64,000 bases of DNA from Azorhizobium oxalatiphilum (lineage in GTDB: Bacteria; Pseudomonadota; Alphaproteobacteria; Rhizobiales; Xanthobacteraceae), in NCBI RefSeq assembly GCF_014635325.1, contig NZ_BMCT01000007.1, positions 248,001-312,000 on the forward strand. Direction: 5' to 3'. Both the position numbers and the translations under genes were made by a program. The notes under the pieces were generated by a model, which had not been told where the DNA came from, ran no database searches, and saw only the letters and a list, made by a program, of their open reading frames with translations. Below, piece by piece: positions 8,633-19,500 of this stretch. How positions within the stretch are numbered: position 1 is the stretch's first letter; each line of letters opens with the position of its first letter.

Positions 8633-8663
8633 GTTTGGAGTTCAAATTATTTACAATCCAAAC
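8633..8663. promoter_or_regulatory. Candidate MarR operator (31-bp near-palindrome)
   Basis: An AT-rich near-palindrome in GC-rich DNA. The arms GTTTGGA (8633-8639) and TCCAAAC (8657-8663) are perfect, and inner AAAT/ATTT blocks continue the symmetry around the centre. It begins 19 bp upstream of the MarR start codon. Position, length and symmetry fit a MarR-dimer site; direct evidence is lacking. Confidence 0.55.
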
Positions 8664-8734
8664 TAACGGTGGTACGGGGCGCTCCTGCGACGTTCTGGCG
8701 CAGGTGGGGCTACGCGCATCGCTGTGGCGACGTC

Positions 8735-8830
8735 CGGCTTTGATTGCTGTGCAGTCAAAGTCCCAAGACGTCTCCCTCAAGGCTTTCGAGGCGGATCTGC
8801 GGTTCGGAGTGATCCGAACCGATCCGGCTG
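8735..8830. repeat. Two-hairpin dispersed repeat, diverged copy
   Basis: This aligns with the better-preserved copy at 35655-35757: GTCCGGCTTTGATTGC, then the complementary CAGTCAAAG, a CAAGACGTCTCC linker, then a second hairpin (CGGATCTGCGGTTCGGA paired with TCCGAACCGATCCG). The two-hairpin order and linker are kept although the second stem has a different sequence, a sign of compensating change. It occupies the otherwise empty gap between the MarR gene and the dehydrogenase operon. Confidence 0.5.
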
Positions 8831-8972
8831 TCCTTGACGCGTGTCCCATGCCTGCGGCCGGAGCCAGCGGCAGTGTGCCTTCGGTTTCTGAGACCTCCTG
8901 AAAATGGGCGGCTTCCTTCAGGCGCATTTTGACGACGAGAACGCAACGAGGCGCCAGTTGAGTGAAGCGAAG

Positions 8973-9500
8973 ATGAAACTGCCGGTTTCGCGGCGGCGGC
9001 TGCTGATCGGCAGCGCAGCAATGGCCGTGGGCTATGTGGCCCTGTCCACCTCCCCGGCCTTCCCGGCGGCCCCTGCCGCCGCGGCATCGGGCGAAGCGCT
9101 GAATGCGAAATTCATGCGCCTGTCCAACCTGCTCATCAACCATCGCCTGAGCCCGGCGGTGGGCGCGCGCATCGCCGAGGGCGCCGCCGCCGACCACAAG
9201 GACATGGCGGCGATGATGGACCAGATCATCGCCATTGCCGAGCAGAAGCAGGCCCGCGTGGTGGAAGACTTCTTCGAGGACATTCCGGCAGGCCCCGCGA
9301 AGGAGTTCGCGCACTGGGTGATCTTCGCCTGGTACAGCGGCGTGTCCTCGCCCAAGCCGGATGCGAAGGTCTTCACCTTCGAGGAAGCGCTCACCTTCCA
9401 GACCACCAGCGACGTGGTGACTATCCCCTCCTACGGGCTCTCCGGCCCGAACCTGTGGAGCCAGGCCACCGTTCCGCTGAGCCAGATGCCGCGCTTCTGA
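8973..9500 (+). CDS. FAD-dependent sugar/polyol dehydrogenase small (gamma) subunit, Tat-exported
   Basis: 175 residues from ATG 8973. An upstream in-frame ATG at 8904 would only lengthen the leader and is rejected. The leader carries a twin-arginine signal (SRRRLLIGSAAMAVG), which fits the family model in which this small subunit carries the folded, cofactor-loaded catalytic subunit through the Tat pore. The rest resembles the FAD-SLDH / gluconate 2-dehydrogenase subunit 3 family (VVEDFFEDIPAGPAKEFAHWVIFAWYSGV). It is followed at 30 bp by the catalytic subunit and then by cytochrome c, the gamma-alpha-beta order known for direct-electron-transfer glucose dehydrogenase. Confidence 0.8.
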   Translation: MKLPVSRRRLLIGSAAMAVGYVALSTSPAFPAAPAAAASGEALNAKFMRLSNLLINHRLSPAVGARIAEGAAADHKDMAAMMDQIIAIAEQKQARVVEDFFEDIPAGPAKEFAHWVIFAWYSGVSSPKPDAKVFTFEEALTFQTTSDVVTIPSYGLSGPNLWSQATVPLSQMPRF

Positions 9501-9530
9501 GCGCGCCCGCTTTCGAGAGAAATCCGTCCC

Positions 9531-11165
9531 ATGGTCACGAAGAATAATGCCGAGGTCGTCGTCATCGGCACCGGCGTCGTCGGCGTCCTCATCGCCGAAC
9601 AACTGCTGGATGCCGGCATCTCGGTCCTCATGCTCGAAGCCGGCCCGCGCGTCTCGCGCGCCGAGATCGTCGAGAACTTCCGCAACGCCCCGCTGGGCCT
9701 GAAGGGCGACACCTCGGTGTCCTACCCGCCCGCGCCCTGGGCGCCGCATCCCACCGGCCCCACCGGCGGCGCGCACGATTATCTCCAGCTCTCCGGCCCG
9801 GACAGCTACGCCCAGACCTATATCCGCTATGCGGGCGGCTCCACCTGGCACTGGGCCGGCACGTCCTGGCGCCTGACGCCGGAGGACATGCGCCTCAAGT
9901 CGCTCTATGGCGTCGGCCGCGACTGGGCGTTCGATTACGACACGCTCGATCCCTTCTACACCCGCGCCGAATACAAGCTCGGCATCTGCGGCCCGTCGAA
10001 CCCCGAGCAGCAGTGGCCGCGCCGCGCGCGCCTGAAGCCCTATCCCATGCCGCCGCTGCCCTTCTCGCCCGGCGAGACGCGCTTCACGCAGATCGTGAAG
10101 GAGCTTGGCTACAACAACATTCCGGTCTCGCAGGCCCGCAACAGCGGCATGCCCTATGACGACCGCCCGGCCTGCTGCGCCAACAACAATTGCGTGCCGG
10201 TCTGCCCCGTGGGCGCCAAGTATGACGCCGCCACCGCCCTCGGCCGCCTTGAGGCCAAGGGCGCGAAGATCCTCGCCGACGCCGTGGTCTACAAGGTGGA
10301 GACCAACGGGCAGAACCGGATCGAGGCGGTGCACTATCTCGATCCGAACAAGCAGAGCCACCGCGTGGCCGGCAAGCTGTTCGTGATCGCCGCCAACGGC
10401 CTCGAGACGCCCAAGCTGCTGCTCATGTCCAAGGACGACCGCAACCCCAACGGCATCGCCAACCGCTCCGATCAGGTCGGGCGGAACATGATGGACCATC
10501 CGCAGCTGACCCTCACCGTCACTACCAAGGAGCCGTTCTGGTCGGGTGTTGGTCCGGTGGTCAACAGCGGCATCATGGAGACCTCGCAGGGCGCGTTCCG
10601 CTCCGAGCATGCGGGCGCCTACTTCCGCTACAACAACTTCGCCCGCAACCGCTTCGTCACCTTCGCGGCGCTGAAGAAGGGCCTCGTGGGCAAGGCGCTG
10701 GACGAGGAGATCCGTCGCATGACCGCCTGCACGGCGGACATCGTGGCGGCGCACGAGATCCTGCCCCATCCCGACAACCGCCTGACGCTCTCCGACAAGA
10801 CCGACTGGCTGGGCCTGCCCAAGCCCTCCATCCACTATGACGTGGGCGATTACGTGCGCAGATCGGCCGAGGTCTATTCGCTGCCCATCGGCAAGAAGAT
10901 CGCCGCCGCCATGGGCGCGACCGACGTGAAGATCTCGCCGAAGTTCGCCCAGTCCAAGCACATCATGGGCGGCACCATCATGGGCGCCGACGCCATGAAC
11001 TCGGTGGTGGACACCGACTGCCGCTCGCACGACCACGACAATCTGTTCCTGCCCGGCGGCGGCGCCATGGCGAGCACCGCCTGCGGCAACAGCACCATCA
11101 CCATGGCCGCGCTGGCGCTCCGCTCCGCCGACGCCATCGTCAGCCAGATGAAGGGCGCGCACTGA
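9531..11165 (+). CDS. GMC-family FAD-dependent dehydrogenase catalytic (alpha) subunit with 3Fe-4S motif
   Basis: 544 residues. The FAD-binding motif is VVVIGTGVVGVLIAEQLL at the N-terminus followed by LEAGPR. The GMC active-site elements are the His in SKHIMGGTIMG and the Asn in ACGNSTITMAALALRSAD near the C-terminus. A cysteine pattern C-C-x4-C-x3-C (CCANNNCVPVC, near residue 215) has the same spacing as the 3Fe-4S ligands of bacterial FAD glucose dehydrogenase. It should oxidise a sugar, polyol or sugar acid in the periplasm and pass electrons through the cluster to the triheme subunit. Glucose, sorbitol, gluconate or 2-ketogluconate are all possible. Its stop overlaps the next start (TGATG). 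Confidence 0.88.
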   Translation: MVTKNNAEVVVIGTGVVGVLIAEQLLDAGISVLMLEAGPRVSRAEIVENFRNAPLGLKGDTSVSYPPAPWAPHPTGPTGGAHDYLQLSGPDSYAQTYIRYAGGSTWHWAGTSWRLTPEDMRLKSLYGVGRDWAFDYDTLDPFYTRAEYKLGICGPSNPEQQWPRRARLKPYPMPPLPFSPGETRFTQIVKELGYNNIPVSQARNSGMPYDDRPACCANNNCVPVCPVGAKYDAATALGRLEAKGAKILADAVVYKVETNGQNRIEAVHYLDPNKQSHRVAGKLFVIAANGLETPKLLLMSKDDRNPNGIANRSDQVGRNMMDHPQLTLTVTTKEPFWSGVGPVVNSGIMETSQGAFRSEHAGAYFRYNNFARNRFVTFAALKKGLVGKALDEEIRRMTACTADIVAAHEILPHPDNRLTLSDKTDWLGLPKPSIHYDVGDYVRRSAEVYSLPIGKKIAAAMGATDVKISPKFAQSKHIMGGTIMGADAMNSVVDTDCRSHDHDNLFLPGGGAMASTACGNSTITMAALALRSADAIVSQMKGAH

Positions 11166-12607
11166 TGAGCCTGATCAACAAGCTCCGCGCCGCCCTCGCT
11201 GCGGCGGCGATGGTCACGGTGGCCGTGCCCGCCGTTGCGCAGCAGTTCCCCGACAGCGTGGTCGAGCGTGGCCGCTATCTGGCGACCGCCTCCGACTGCA
11301 CGGCCTGCCACACCAACACCGGCGGCAAGCCCATGGCCGGCGGCCATGTGATCTCCTCGCCCGTGGGCGGCATCGTCGCTACCAACATCACGCCCTCCAA
11401 GAGCTTCGGCATCGGCACCTATACCGAGACGCAGTTCGCGGATGCCGTGCGCAAGGGCGTGCTACCGGATGGCACGCACCTCTTCCCGGCCATGCCCTAT
11501 ACGGCCTATGCCGTGATGACGGACGAGGACATCCACGCCCTCTACGCCTATTTCATGCAGGCGGTGACGCCGGTGGATGAGGCGCTGACGGCGAAGACCG
11601 ATCTGCCGTTCCCGCTCAACATCCGCCTGTCCATGTTCGGCTGGAACCTGCTGTTCGCGAACGCCAAGCCGTTCGTGGCCGATCCGGCGCGCTCGGCGGA
11701 ATGGAACCGGGGCCGCTATCTGGTGGAGGGCGCCGCCCATTGCGGCACCTGCCACACGCCGCGCGGCATCTTCATGCAGGAGAAGACCGACCAGCCGCTG
11801 GCCGGCGCGCAGGTGGGGCCGTGGTTCGCGCCCAACATCACCAAGGACAAGACGGCGGGCATCGGCAGCTGGTCGCATGATGAGCTGGTCACTTACCTGA
11901 AGACCGGTCGCCTCGTCGGCAAGGCGCAGGCGGCGGGCAGCATGGGCGAGGCCATCACCCATTCCTTCACCCACATGACCGACGCCGATCTCTCGGCCAT
12001 GGCCACCTATGTGCTGGACCTGCCGGCGAGCCCCGCCGGCGCGGTGGCGGGCGGCACGCGCTTCGATCAGGGCAAGGCGGGCAACGAGCTGGCCGGCTTC
12101 CGTGGCGAGGGCTTCGCCAAGGGCATGAAGGGCCCGAAGGAAGGCGCGCAGATCTATTCCGCCAACTGCGCCTCCTGCCATGGCTACAATGCGCAGGGCA
12201 CGACGGACGCCTATTATCCGAGCCTGTTCAGCAACTCGGCCACCGGCGGCCCGAATGCGGCCAACCTCGTCGCCACCATCCTGTTCGGCGTGGATCGCGA
12301 AACCGGGCACGGCCATGTGTTCATGCCGCCGTTCGGCGGGCAGCCCAATGCTGTCACCTCGCTCACCAATGCGGAAGTGGCGTCGCTCTCCAACTACGTG
12401 CTGAAGACCTACGGCAACAGCACGCTGACGGTGACGCCCGCGGAGGTGCAGACCATCCGCATCGGCGGGCCGCAGTCCGACCTGCTGCTGATGGCCCGCG
12501 TGGGCATGGGCGCGGGCGCCGCCGTGGCGCTGATCGCGGCGCTGGTGCTGCTGGTCTACGGGCTCCGCCGCCGCCGTCCCGCCGCTCCGGCGCCCACCGG
12601 CGTCTGA
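11165..12607 (+). CDS. Triheme cytochrome c subunit of the FAD dehydrogenase (beta subunit)
   Basis: 480 residues with a Sec signal peptide (ending VPAVAQQ) and three CxxCH heme sites: CTACH near residue 40, CGTCH near 195 and CASCH near 338. Methionine ligands lie in the following segments. A single C-terminal membrane anchor (ARVGMGAGAAVALIAALVLLVYGLRRRR) holds it in the inner membrane. It matches the cytochrome subunit of membrane-bound gluconate, sorbitol, glucose and alcohol dehydrogenases and would carry electrons to ubiquinone. A strong terminator follows. Confidence 0.9.
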   Translation: MSLINKLRAALAAAAMVTVAVPAVAQQFPDSVVERGRYLATASDCTACHTNTGGKPMAGGHVISSPVGGIVATNITPSKSFGIGTYTETQFADAVRKGVLPDGTHLFPAMPYTAYAVMTDEDIHALYAYFMQAVTPVDEALTAKTDLPFPLNIRLSMFGWNLLFANAKPFVADPARSAEWNRGRYLVEGAAHCGTCHTPRGIFMQEKTDQPLAGAQVGPWFAPNITKDKTAGIGSWSHDELVTYLKTGRLVGKAQAAGSMGEAITHSFTHMTDADLSAMATYVLDLPASPAGAVAGGTRFDQGKAGNELAGFRGEGFAKGMKGPKEGAQIYSANCASCHGYNAQGTTDAYYPSLFSNSATGGPNAANLVATILFGVDRETGHGHVFMPPFGGQPNAVTSLTNAEVASLSNYVLKTYGNSTLTVTPAEVQTIRIGGPQSDLLLMARVGMGAGAAVALIAALVLLVYGLRRRRPAAPAPTGV

Positions 12608-12650
12608 GGCAGCGCGCCTCCCGCAGGGGCCCGCGTTCCTGAAAAGACGA

Positions 12651-12685
12651 AACCCCGCCGTCCGGCCGGACGGCGGGGTTTTCTT
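12651..12685 (+). terminator. Rho-independent terminator of the dehydrogenase operon
   Basis: A perfect 30-bp palindrome (AACCCCGCCGTCC with GGACGGCGGGGTT, centre CCGG) runs from 12651 to 12680 and is followed by TTCTT. It sits 44 bp after the cytochrome stop codon. The A residues on the left would also let it work from the other strand, where the membrane-protein gene at 12733 ends. Confidence 0.85.
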
Positions 12686-12732
12686 ATGGCCGAGACCAGC
12701 CGGCCCCATGTCAGCCGCCGAAGTGGCAGGCC

Positions 12733-13452
12733 TCACGCCAAGGGACGGCTTTCCGTGGCATCGAGATACTCATCAACATCCGACCTGAAAGCCATGATGT
12801 TGGGCCAGCTGACGACTTCCCCGGTCACATCGCTCGAAATGCTGAGATCCTTGTTCCGCGTGTATCTGATGCCGCGATACTCCTCGACCCCGTCGGTGGG
12901 CCGCGCTTCCACGGGCACAGGCGCCGCAAGGACAGGTACAGGCTCCTGAGGTTTCGCCTTAGGCAGGGCTTCGCGGGAATTTTCCGCTTCTGCTGTCACC
13001 GCCTTGGCAATCTGCGCTGCCCCGTAGAGAACGGACGCGCTGATGAGGGCCGACATATAAAGGAGTATCGCCAATATCTCGTGCGCGACCGATCGGCTGA
13101 GATAAGCGACCACTACCGCGCATGCCGTCAGCAATAAACTGACCCAAAGCGATACAATGTTATCGGATGCGGCCGATAAGATGATCGGAAATATGCCGAG
13201 TACGATGGTGGCGATAAATACCGCATGAACGCCAGTCTGCGGAAAAAGCCCAAGATCCAGCATTCGCCTAGCCCCCCTAAAACGCAATGCATTGCGAGCG
13301 TGAGGCGATAGCCCAAGCCGCTTCGCGACCAAGCTATCAAACTCGTCTTTTGTGAAAAAGATTTCACCCCGCCGGGGCAGATGCTTTCCCTCAGCGCGGC
13401 TTGACGCCGAGCGATCATGAGGGCTGGCGGAGCCAGCTACATGCGCCGCCAT
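12733..13452 (-). CDS. Hypothetical membrane protein, three predicted transmembrane helices
   Basis: 239 residues, not recognised. A hydrophilic N-terminal part (residues 1-70) precedes three close hydrophobic helices (about 73-92, 98-116 and 122-146) and a soluble C-terminal part with a proline/alanine linker and a compact segment (VEEYRGIRYTRNKDLSISSDVTGEVVSWPNIMAFRSDVDEYL). The gene is visibly poorer in GC than its surroundings, which could mean foreign origin. It follows the giant gene by 62 bp on the same strand, but a hairpin separates them. No good Shine-Dalgarno sequence precedes the ATG, so the start is uncertain. Confidence 0.55.
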   Translation of the reverse strand: MAAHVAGSASPHDRSASSRAEGKHLPRRGEIFFTKDEFDSLVAKRLGLSPHARNALRFRGARRMLDLGLFPQTGVHAVFIATIVLGIFPIILSAASDNIVSLWVSLLLTACAVVVAYLSRSVAHEILAILLYMSALISASVLYGAAQIAKAVTAEAENSREALPKAKPQEPVPVLAAPVPVEARPTDGVEEYRGIRYTRNKDLSISSDVTGEVVSWPNIMAFRSDVDEYLDATESRPLA

Positions 13453-13453
13453 G

Positions 13454-13504
13454 GCGAGGCGCGCGGGAGAAGTGAGATCCCCCGCGCAGCACCAGCCGCC
13501 TCGC
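13454..13504 (-). terminator. Hairpin after the giant gene
   Basis: A two-part stem (GCGAGGCG with CGCCTCGC outside, GCGCGGG with CCCGCGC inside) lies in the 62-bp gap between the giant gene's stop and the next minus-strand start codon. It lacks a T-run. It may end most giant-gene transcripts, or mask the ribosome site of the downstream gene, whose ATG directly follows it. Confidence 0.4.
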
Positions 13505-13514
13505 TGTCCCCGTC

Positions 13515-16500
13515 TCAGCCCACGAAGTGGCCGGTCACGGGGGTGAGGCGCATGACCATGTCGTTATAGTCGAAGTCCGAGCCCTGATTGTAGGCGAGGT
13601 CCTCGAAGCCAAAAGTGTTCTCGCCATACATGCGGATGTATTCGTAGCCGCCCGCATTGCCGGTGCCGACCACGAAGATCTCGCCGGTCTGGGTCAGCAG
13701 CACCGGGGCGTAGAAGCCGTCGCTCCCCGCCACCGTCCAGGTGGCGGAGGTGCTGAAGGTGCCGCCCGCCGCAGTCGAGAAGCCGGTGTCGAGCGCGCTC
13801 TGCACCGCGTGCTGGAAGTCGATGGTGTCGCCATAGGCCACCCCGCCCACGCTCCAGCCGCCCGAGCCGTCCACGTCGATATGCACGAAGCCCAGCGTAT
13901 TGGTGTGCGCCGTGCTGCCGGTCATATCCACGGTCAGCATGTCGCCATGGTGCAGATAGAGCAGCGGCGAGTTGCTGTCGCGCTGGTAGCCGGCCAGTTC
14001 CGCGCCCTCGGAGAGCGTGTCGTTGGTGATGGCGTTGATCGTCAGGCCGCCCACGGAAAGCTGCAGCGCACCGCTGGTCAGCGTCGCGAAGTTGATCGAG
14101 GCCGACATGTCGATCACGTGATTGCCGCTGAGCACCGCGAAACGCAGCTGCTCACCGGCGGTGAGATAGACCGACTGGGCGCCGAGGAACAGGGTGTTGC
14201 CATGGTCGTCCGTCACCGCGCCGACGGTGGCGAGGGTGGCGCTTTCCAGCGTCACGTCGGCCCCGGTGTGGTGATCGGAACGGGCCACGAGATTTCCCGC
14301 CGCATCCACCGCATAGACCAGCAGCGTCACGCCGCCGGGCACGCTGGCGTGCTGCGCCTCGAACCGCACCCACTGGCCGGTGATGCCGCTCGCCGCGTCG
14401 AAATCCAGCTCGATGCCGTGGCTGCCCGCGCCCACCTTCAGCGATACGGTGCCGTCCGGATCCTCGAAATCACCCACATTGTCCAGATTGGCGGTGACAT
14501 GGTTCGCGAGGCTGGTGCCGGTGTAGCTGTTGAGCACGCCGGCAAGCGCGGCGGCGTCCGTGCCGGCGGCATGGAGGGCGTCCGACGTCTCGCCCTGCGC
14601 GGAGATGCTGACCGCCGTGATCGCCCGCAGCAGCGCCAGCGCATCGTTGCCCGCTGCCGCCGCGCTCTCGGTGAGCAGGCGATTGCTGGCGATGACGAGC
14701 TGCGTCACCGTGGAGGCCACGCCTGCCGATACGCCGCTGCTGGCGGCGATCGCGGCGATGGTGGTGGCGTTGGAGAGGTCCACCGTGGTGCCGGCCGTGC
14801 TGGCGGCGGTGAGCTGGCTGGCGATGATGTCGAACGGATTGGTGGTGGCGCCCGCCGCTTCCAGCAGCGCCACGGTGTTGAGCACGGTGGCGGCGCGGGC
14901 GAAGATCTCCACCGCCCCGGCAACACCTGCCTTCACGCCGGCGATGGCGTCGAAATCGTCGAGATCGATGGTGGTGGAAAGGCCGAGCGCCGCCGCCACC
15001 ACCGCCTGTGCCGCCACCGGATCGCCAGTGCCGCGCTGGGCCACCTTCTGGATCAGCGTGGTGATGGCGCTGATGGTGGTGGCGCCCTCGGGGGCGATCA
15101 GCCTGCCGTCGAAGGCAAGGCCGGTGGCGGTGTCGATGCCGCCGGTGGCCACCAGCGGGCCGTTGGCATTGGTCAGCGTGTAATGGCCGTTGGCATCGGT
15201 GATGGCGAAGGCCTCGCCGGGATCGAGCACGCCGTTGTAATTGGCGTCCGCGAACACGGTGGCACCCCGGATGTAGCCGTCGAACACCGAGCCGACCGCA
15301 TCCCACACATCCTCGGCAAAGTTGCCGATGGAGTGGGCGACATCGCGCAGCACGTTGCCGGCGGTGTCGAGGGCGGTGCCCACCAGCAGCGCGCCGGTGA
15401 CGAGGTTCTGGCCGAGCAGGGTGAAGCTGTCGCCCATGAGGGACAGCGCGTTGTTCACCGTGCTCGCGTACTCCATGATCTTGTTGGAGACGACGCCCAG
15501 ATAGGGGTTCTCGATGATGATATCGAGGAAGGATTCCCCCATGGCCTGGATGTCCGCGACCGCCGCGTCGAGATTGCCGTCCTCCAGATGGTTGTAGAGA
15601 TCCACCATATGCTCGGCCACCTCGCCATAGTGGCGCAGATCCGAGCCGGTGAGCAGCTTGATATAGTCGAAATAGACCTCGGTGCCGGCGAGCGCGATGT
15701 CCGCCGCATTGCCGGAGCCGATGGCGCTGGTCATGTCGAGCACATGATCAATGCTCTCGCTCACCGTCTCGCCGGCGGCGGTGCCGAAGCCGGTGAAGAT
15801 GTTGCCCAGCAGCCCGGCGGTGGCGCCGAGGATGGTGTAATAGCCCACCCCGATGCCCGCCACCGGCCCCAGCGACGTCTGGATGGCGCTGAGCGACAGC
15901 AGCATGACCATGCCCTTGGCGGCAAAGGTCGCCACGGTCAGCGCCGTGCCCACGGGATTGGCGCCGAACACCGCGGTCATGAACACGTTGGCGGCCACCT
16001 TGGCGCCGATCTGGGTGCCGAGTTCCACATAGGAATCGACGCTGTCCGGATCGTTCATGACCGAGGTCAGGCCACGTCCTGCGCCGTCCTGCTGCAGGCC
16101 GTACGTGATGCCGTTGGTCACCAGGGTGCCGAAATAGGAGAGCCCGTCCTGCACCGGCTGGAGGGGATTGTCGCTGGCATTCTTGGTGGCGAGGATGCCG
16201 AGTGCGTTGAAGGCGTCCTGCTTGTCTTGCGTGGACGGGCCGACAGCGGTGGTGTCGTCGGTCTCAAGCACGGTGATGAAGGCGAGGTGCTCGACCAGAT
16301 CCTCGAAATAGAGATCGGCCAGCGGCGCCACCGTCGCGTCGCCATGCCCGGCGGCATAGACATAGGCGATGGTCAGCGAGCGCAGCTCGTCAAACTCCGC
16401 GCCGCTGCTCACCCCGAGCGCGGTGGTGACGTAATCGTCGATGGTGGCCAGCAGCGCGGGGATGAGCGAGGCCGGGTCGGTGGAATACCGGGCGGCCTGA

Positions 16501-19500
16501 TAATAATTGTTGAAGATGGCGTCGGCGGCATCGCCGTTGAGCAGCAGGGTGTGCAGCTCGTCCGGGAGGCCCGCATAGCCGCTGTCCACGGTGCTGTAAT
16601 GGTTGCTCTGGTCGAACTTGAGCGCCGTGTAGATGGCCTCCGCCGCGCTCAGGGTGTTCTGCGGCGTGCTGCCGTCCGTGGCGGTGGCGATGGCCTGCGC
16701 GACGCTCGTGCCGGTGTAGAGCGCGGTGTAGAAACTATGGAGCGCGATGAAGTGCGCGCGGCTGGCGTCGGCCACGCCGTAGAAGTTGGCGAGCACCGTC
16801 TCGTAGCTGATGGCGTTCGGGTCCGCCGCCACCGTGGTGGGGTTGCCCAAGGCGTCATACACCACATGGGCATGCTCGCTGGAGGCCAGATGCTGGGCCA
16901 GCTCCTGATCCTTGGTCGTGGCCTCATAGGCGAAGATCGCGGTCTGGATCTGGTTGTAGGTGGCTTGCGTCGGTGCCTGGCTGAGCAACTGCGTGAGCGC
17001 CGCCCAGTAGCTGACGTCGTGATCGGCGCTGTAGCTCTTGAGGTCGGCCAGGGCATCGGCCAGCGTCATGTTGCCGGCGGCGAGCAGCAGGCCGTCGAGC
17101 TTGGCCTGATGCAGGGCGTCCGTGAAGAAGGCGTCGGCGGTGCCGACCGAGATCGTGATCGAGGCTGCGGTGACGACGGCATCGGCCAGCACATCGAGGG
17201 TGGCGGGGTCGGCACCAGCCGCCAGCGCCGCCAGCAGCTCGGTCCAATGGAAGGAGCGGGAGGCCATCTCGTTGAGGAGGTCGGTGATCGGCAGCTCGTG
17301 CGCCTGCACCATGGCCACCAGTTCGGCCTTCACCAGATCATCATAGACGGTGCCGTCGGTGGTCAGCAGGCCGAACATGATGTCGAGCGCGGTGTCGGTG
17401 GCGATGGTGCCGGCGGTGAGCGCTGCGTGCACGGCCGCGACGGCATCCGCCGGCGCGTTGATCGCCATGATCACATACACAACATTCAGGATGTTGGCAT
17501 CCGAACCGTGCTCGGCGGCGTCCGCGAGGATGGCCACCATATCGGCGGTGGAAACGCTGGTCTTGTAGAGGTTGACGGCGGCATAGGCGCCCAGGCGCAC
17601 AAAATTTTCCACATTGTTGGCATCAGGCGCGTGGACGCCGTTGGCCACCATATTGGCATAGATGCGGATGACCTCCTCGCCCGAGAGCGCGCCGCTCTGG
17701 CCCGCCGCATCGACACCGATGGCGGTGAGGAACAGGGACGGCGTGCCGTGGGCCTGCCCCAGCTCGATGAACTGCTTGCCCACGAAGGCCTGCATGTCCG
17801 CATCGCCATTGATGGCGAGCTGCAGCAGCAGGCTCTCGGAGACGGCAAGGCTGTACATATTGGAGGGCAGCACCACGGTGCCCGGCACGAACAGATGCGC
17901 GTCGATGGCGGCGGTGGCGTCCGCGAAGCTGATCAGACCGTTGCCGATCAGGCTCTCGATCTCGCCGGCCGCGAGCGCGCTGTAGCCGCTGATCTGCATC
18001 AGCTCCAGCAAAGCGGAGACCAGCGTCGCCGCCGGCACCGTGCCGGCGGTGGCTTCCAGCGCGGCCATGGCGTCGGCGCCGGTGATGTCGCCCCGGCCGA
18101 TGAGGGTCGCAAGCTCGGTGGCGACCACTTTGGCGGCGAAGACATGGGTGCCGGCCTGCCCGGCGATGCCGGCGAGCACGCTGATCAGCGCGGTGGAGCC
18201 CAGCGCACCGGCGGTGAAGGCCGCATCGAGGCGGGCGGCGATGGTCGCCACATCGCCGGCGCTGTCGGCTTCGGCACCGAGGATGCCGCCGATGGCGATC
18301 TGCGCGTCGCCATCCAGATGCCCGGCGACGGACAGCAGCACGGTGGCGCGCTGGTCGGCGGTGAGACGGCCGGCGGTGACGGACGCCGCGATGGCGGTGG
18401 TGACGGCGGTGAGGCTGAGCGTGCCGTCATCAGCGAGCAATGCCAGTCTGGCGCCCACGGCCACCTGCTGCACACTGTTCGTGCTGCCGCCGAGATCGGC
18501 CATCATGCGGGCGAGGGTGGCGTCGCCGGTGGCGTCGGACGCGTCCATCAGCGTCTCAAGGGCGCCGAACACCTGCGAGAGTGTGAGGTCGCCGTCCACG
18601 AGCAGCCCGGCGAGGGACGACGAGCTGTCGCCCGCAAACCCGTTGAGGCCGAGGCTGGCGATCAGCAGCGCTGCATGGTCGGCACCGATGGTGCCGTTGC
18701 CGAGATAGGTGCCGAGTTCGGACAGCAGCGAGGACACCCCGCGCAGCTCGTCGGTCGCCAGCTCCGCCAGAGCGGAGCCGATGGCGAGGTCGAACGTGAA
18801 CTGGTCCGCACGGCCTTCCGCCGCCCCGGCGAGCTCGATGAGCACGGCGGAGGTGTAGACGGGGTGCAGCGTGCCCGCGCTGGTCGCCGTGGAGATGGTG
18901 GCGACGGCATTGGCGATGGAGAGGCCCGCATCCACCAGCGTGATGAGTCCGTCGGCCACGTCATCGAGGATGGAGGGGCTGGCGCCGTTGGCGATGGCCA
19001 CGATCAGCGTGGCGGCGATGGCGAGGGTGATCACCTGATCATCCACCGCAGCGGTGTCGATGGCGGCGATGACGGCGGCGGCCGTGGTGGCGGTGGAGCC
19101 GGCCATGGCCACCACCACATTCGCCAGCCCCGCCGACGACGTGGAAGGATAGGCGCTGTCCGGCGTGCCGATGAGGTTCAGGAAGACCGAGAGCGCGGCG
19201 GCGGCGGTGACGTGCCCGGCCTGGATCTCGGCGGAAAGGCCGCTCGTGACCTCGGCGGCATAGGCGCCATTCACCGCCGCCAGATCCGCGAACATCCGCA
19301 CCGCCAGCGTGGCGGAGATTTGGCCGACCGTGACGGCTACGTTGATGATCGCGACGGCGCTGCCGGCGGTGAGGGCACTGCTTTCGATCAGCGAAGTCAG
19401 CGTCTCGGCGACGGTGACGCCCGCCGCCGTGGAGGTGGCGGCGATCTGGAGCAGCAGGACTTCCGCCAGCTCGCCGCTCAGCTCCGTGCCCACCTGCGCC

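Noticed and set aside
8553-11162. 869-codon minus-strand frame over the FAD dehydrogenase genes
   Set aside because: It is antisense to well-supported genes on the plus strand, with erratic composition.
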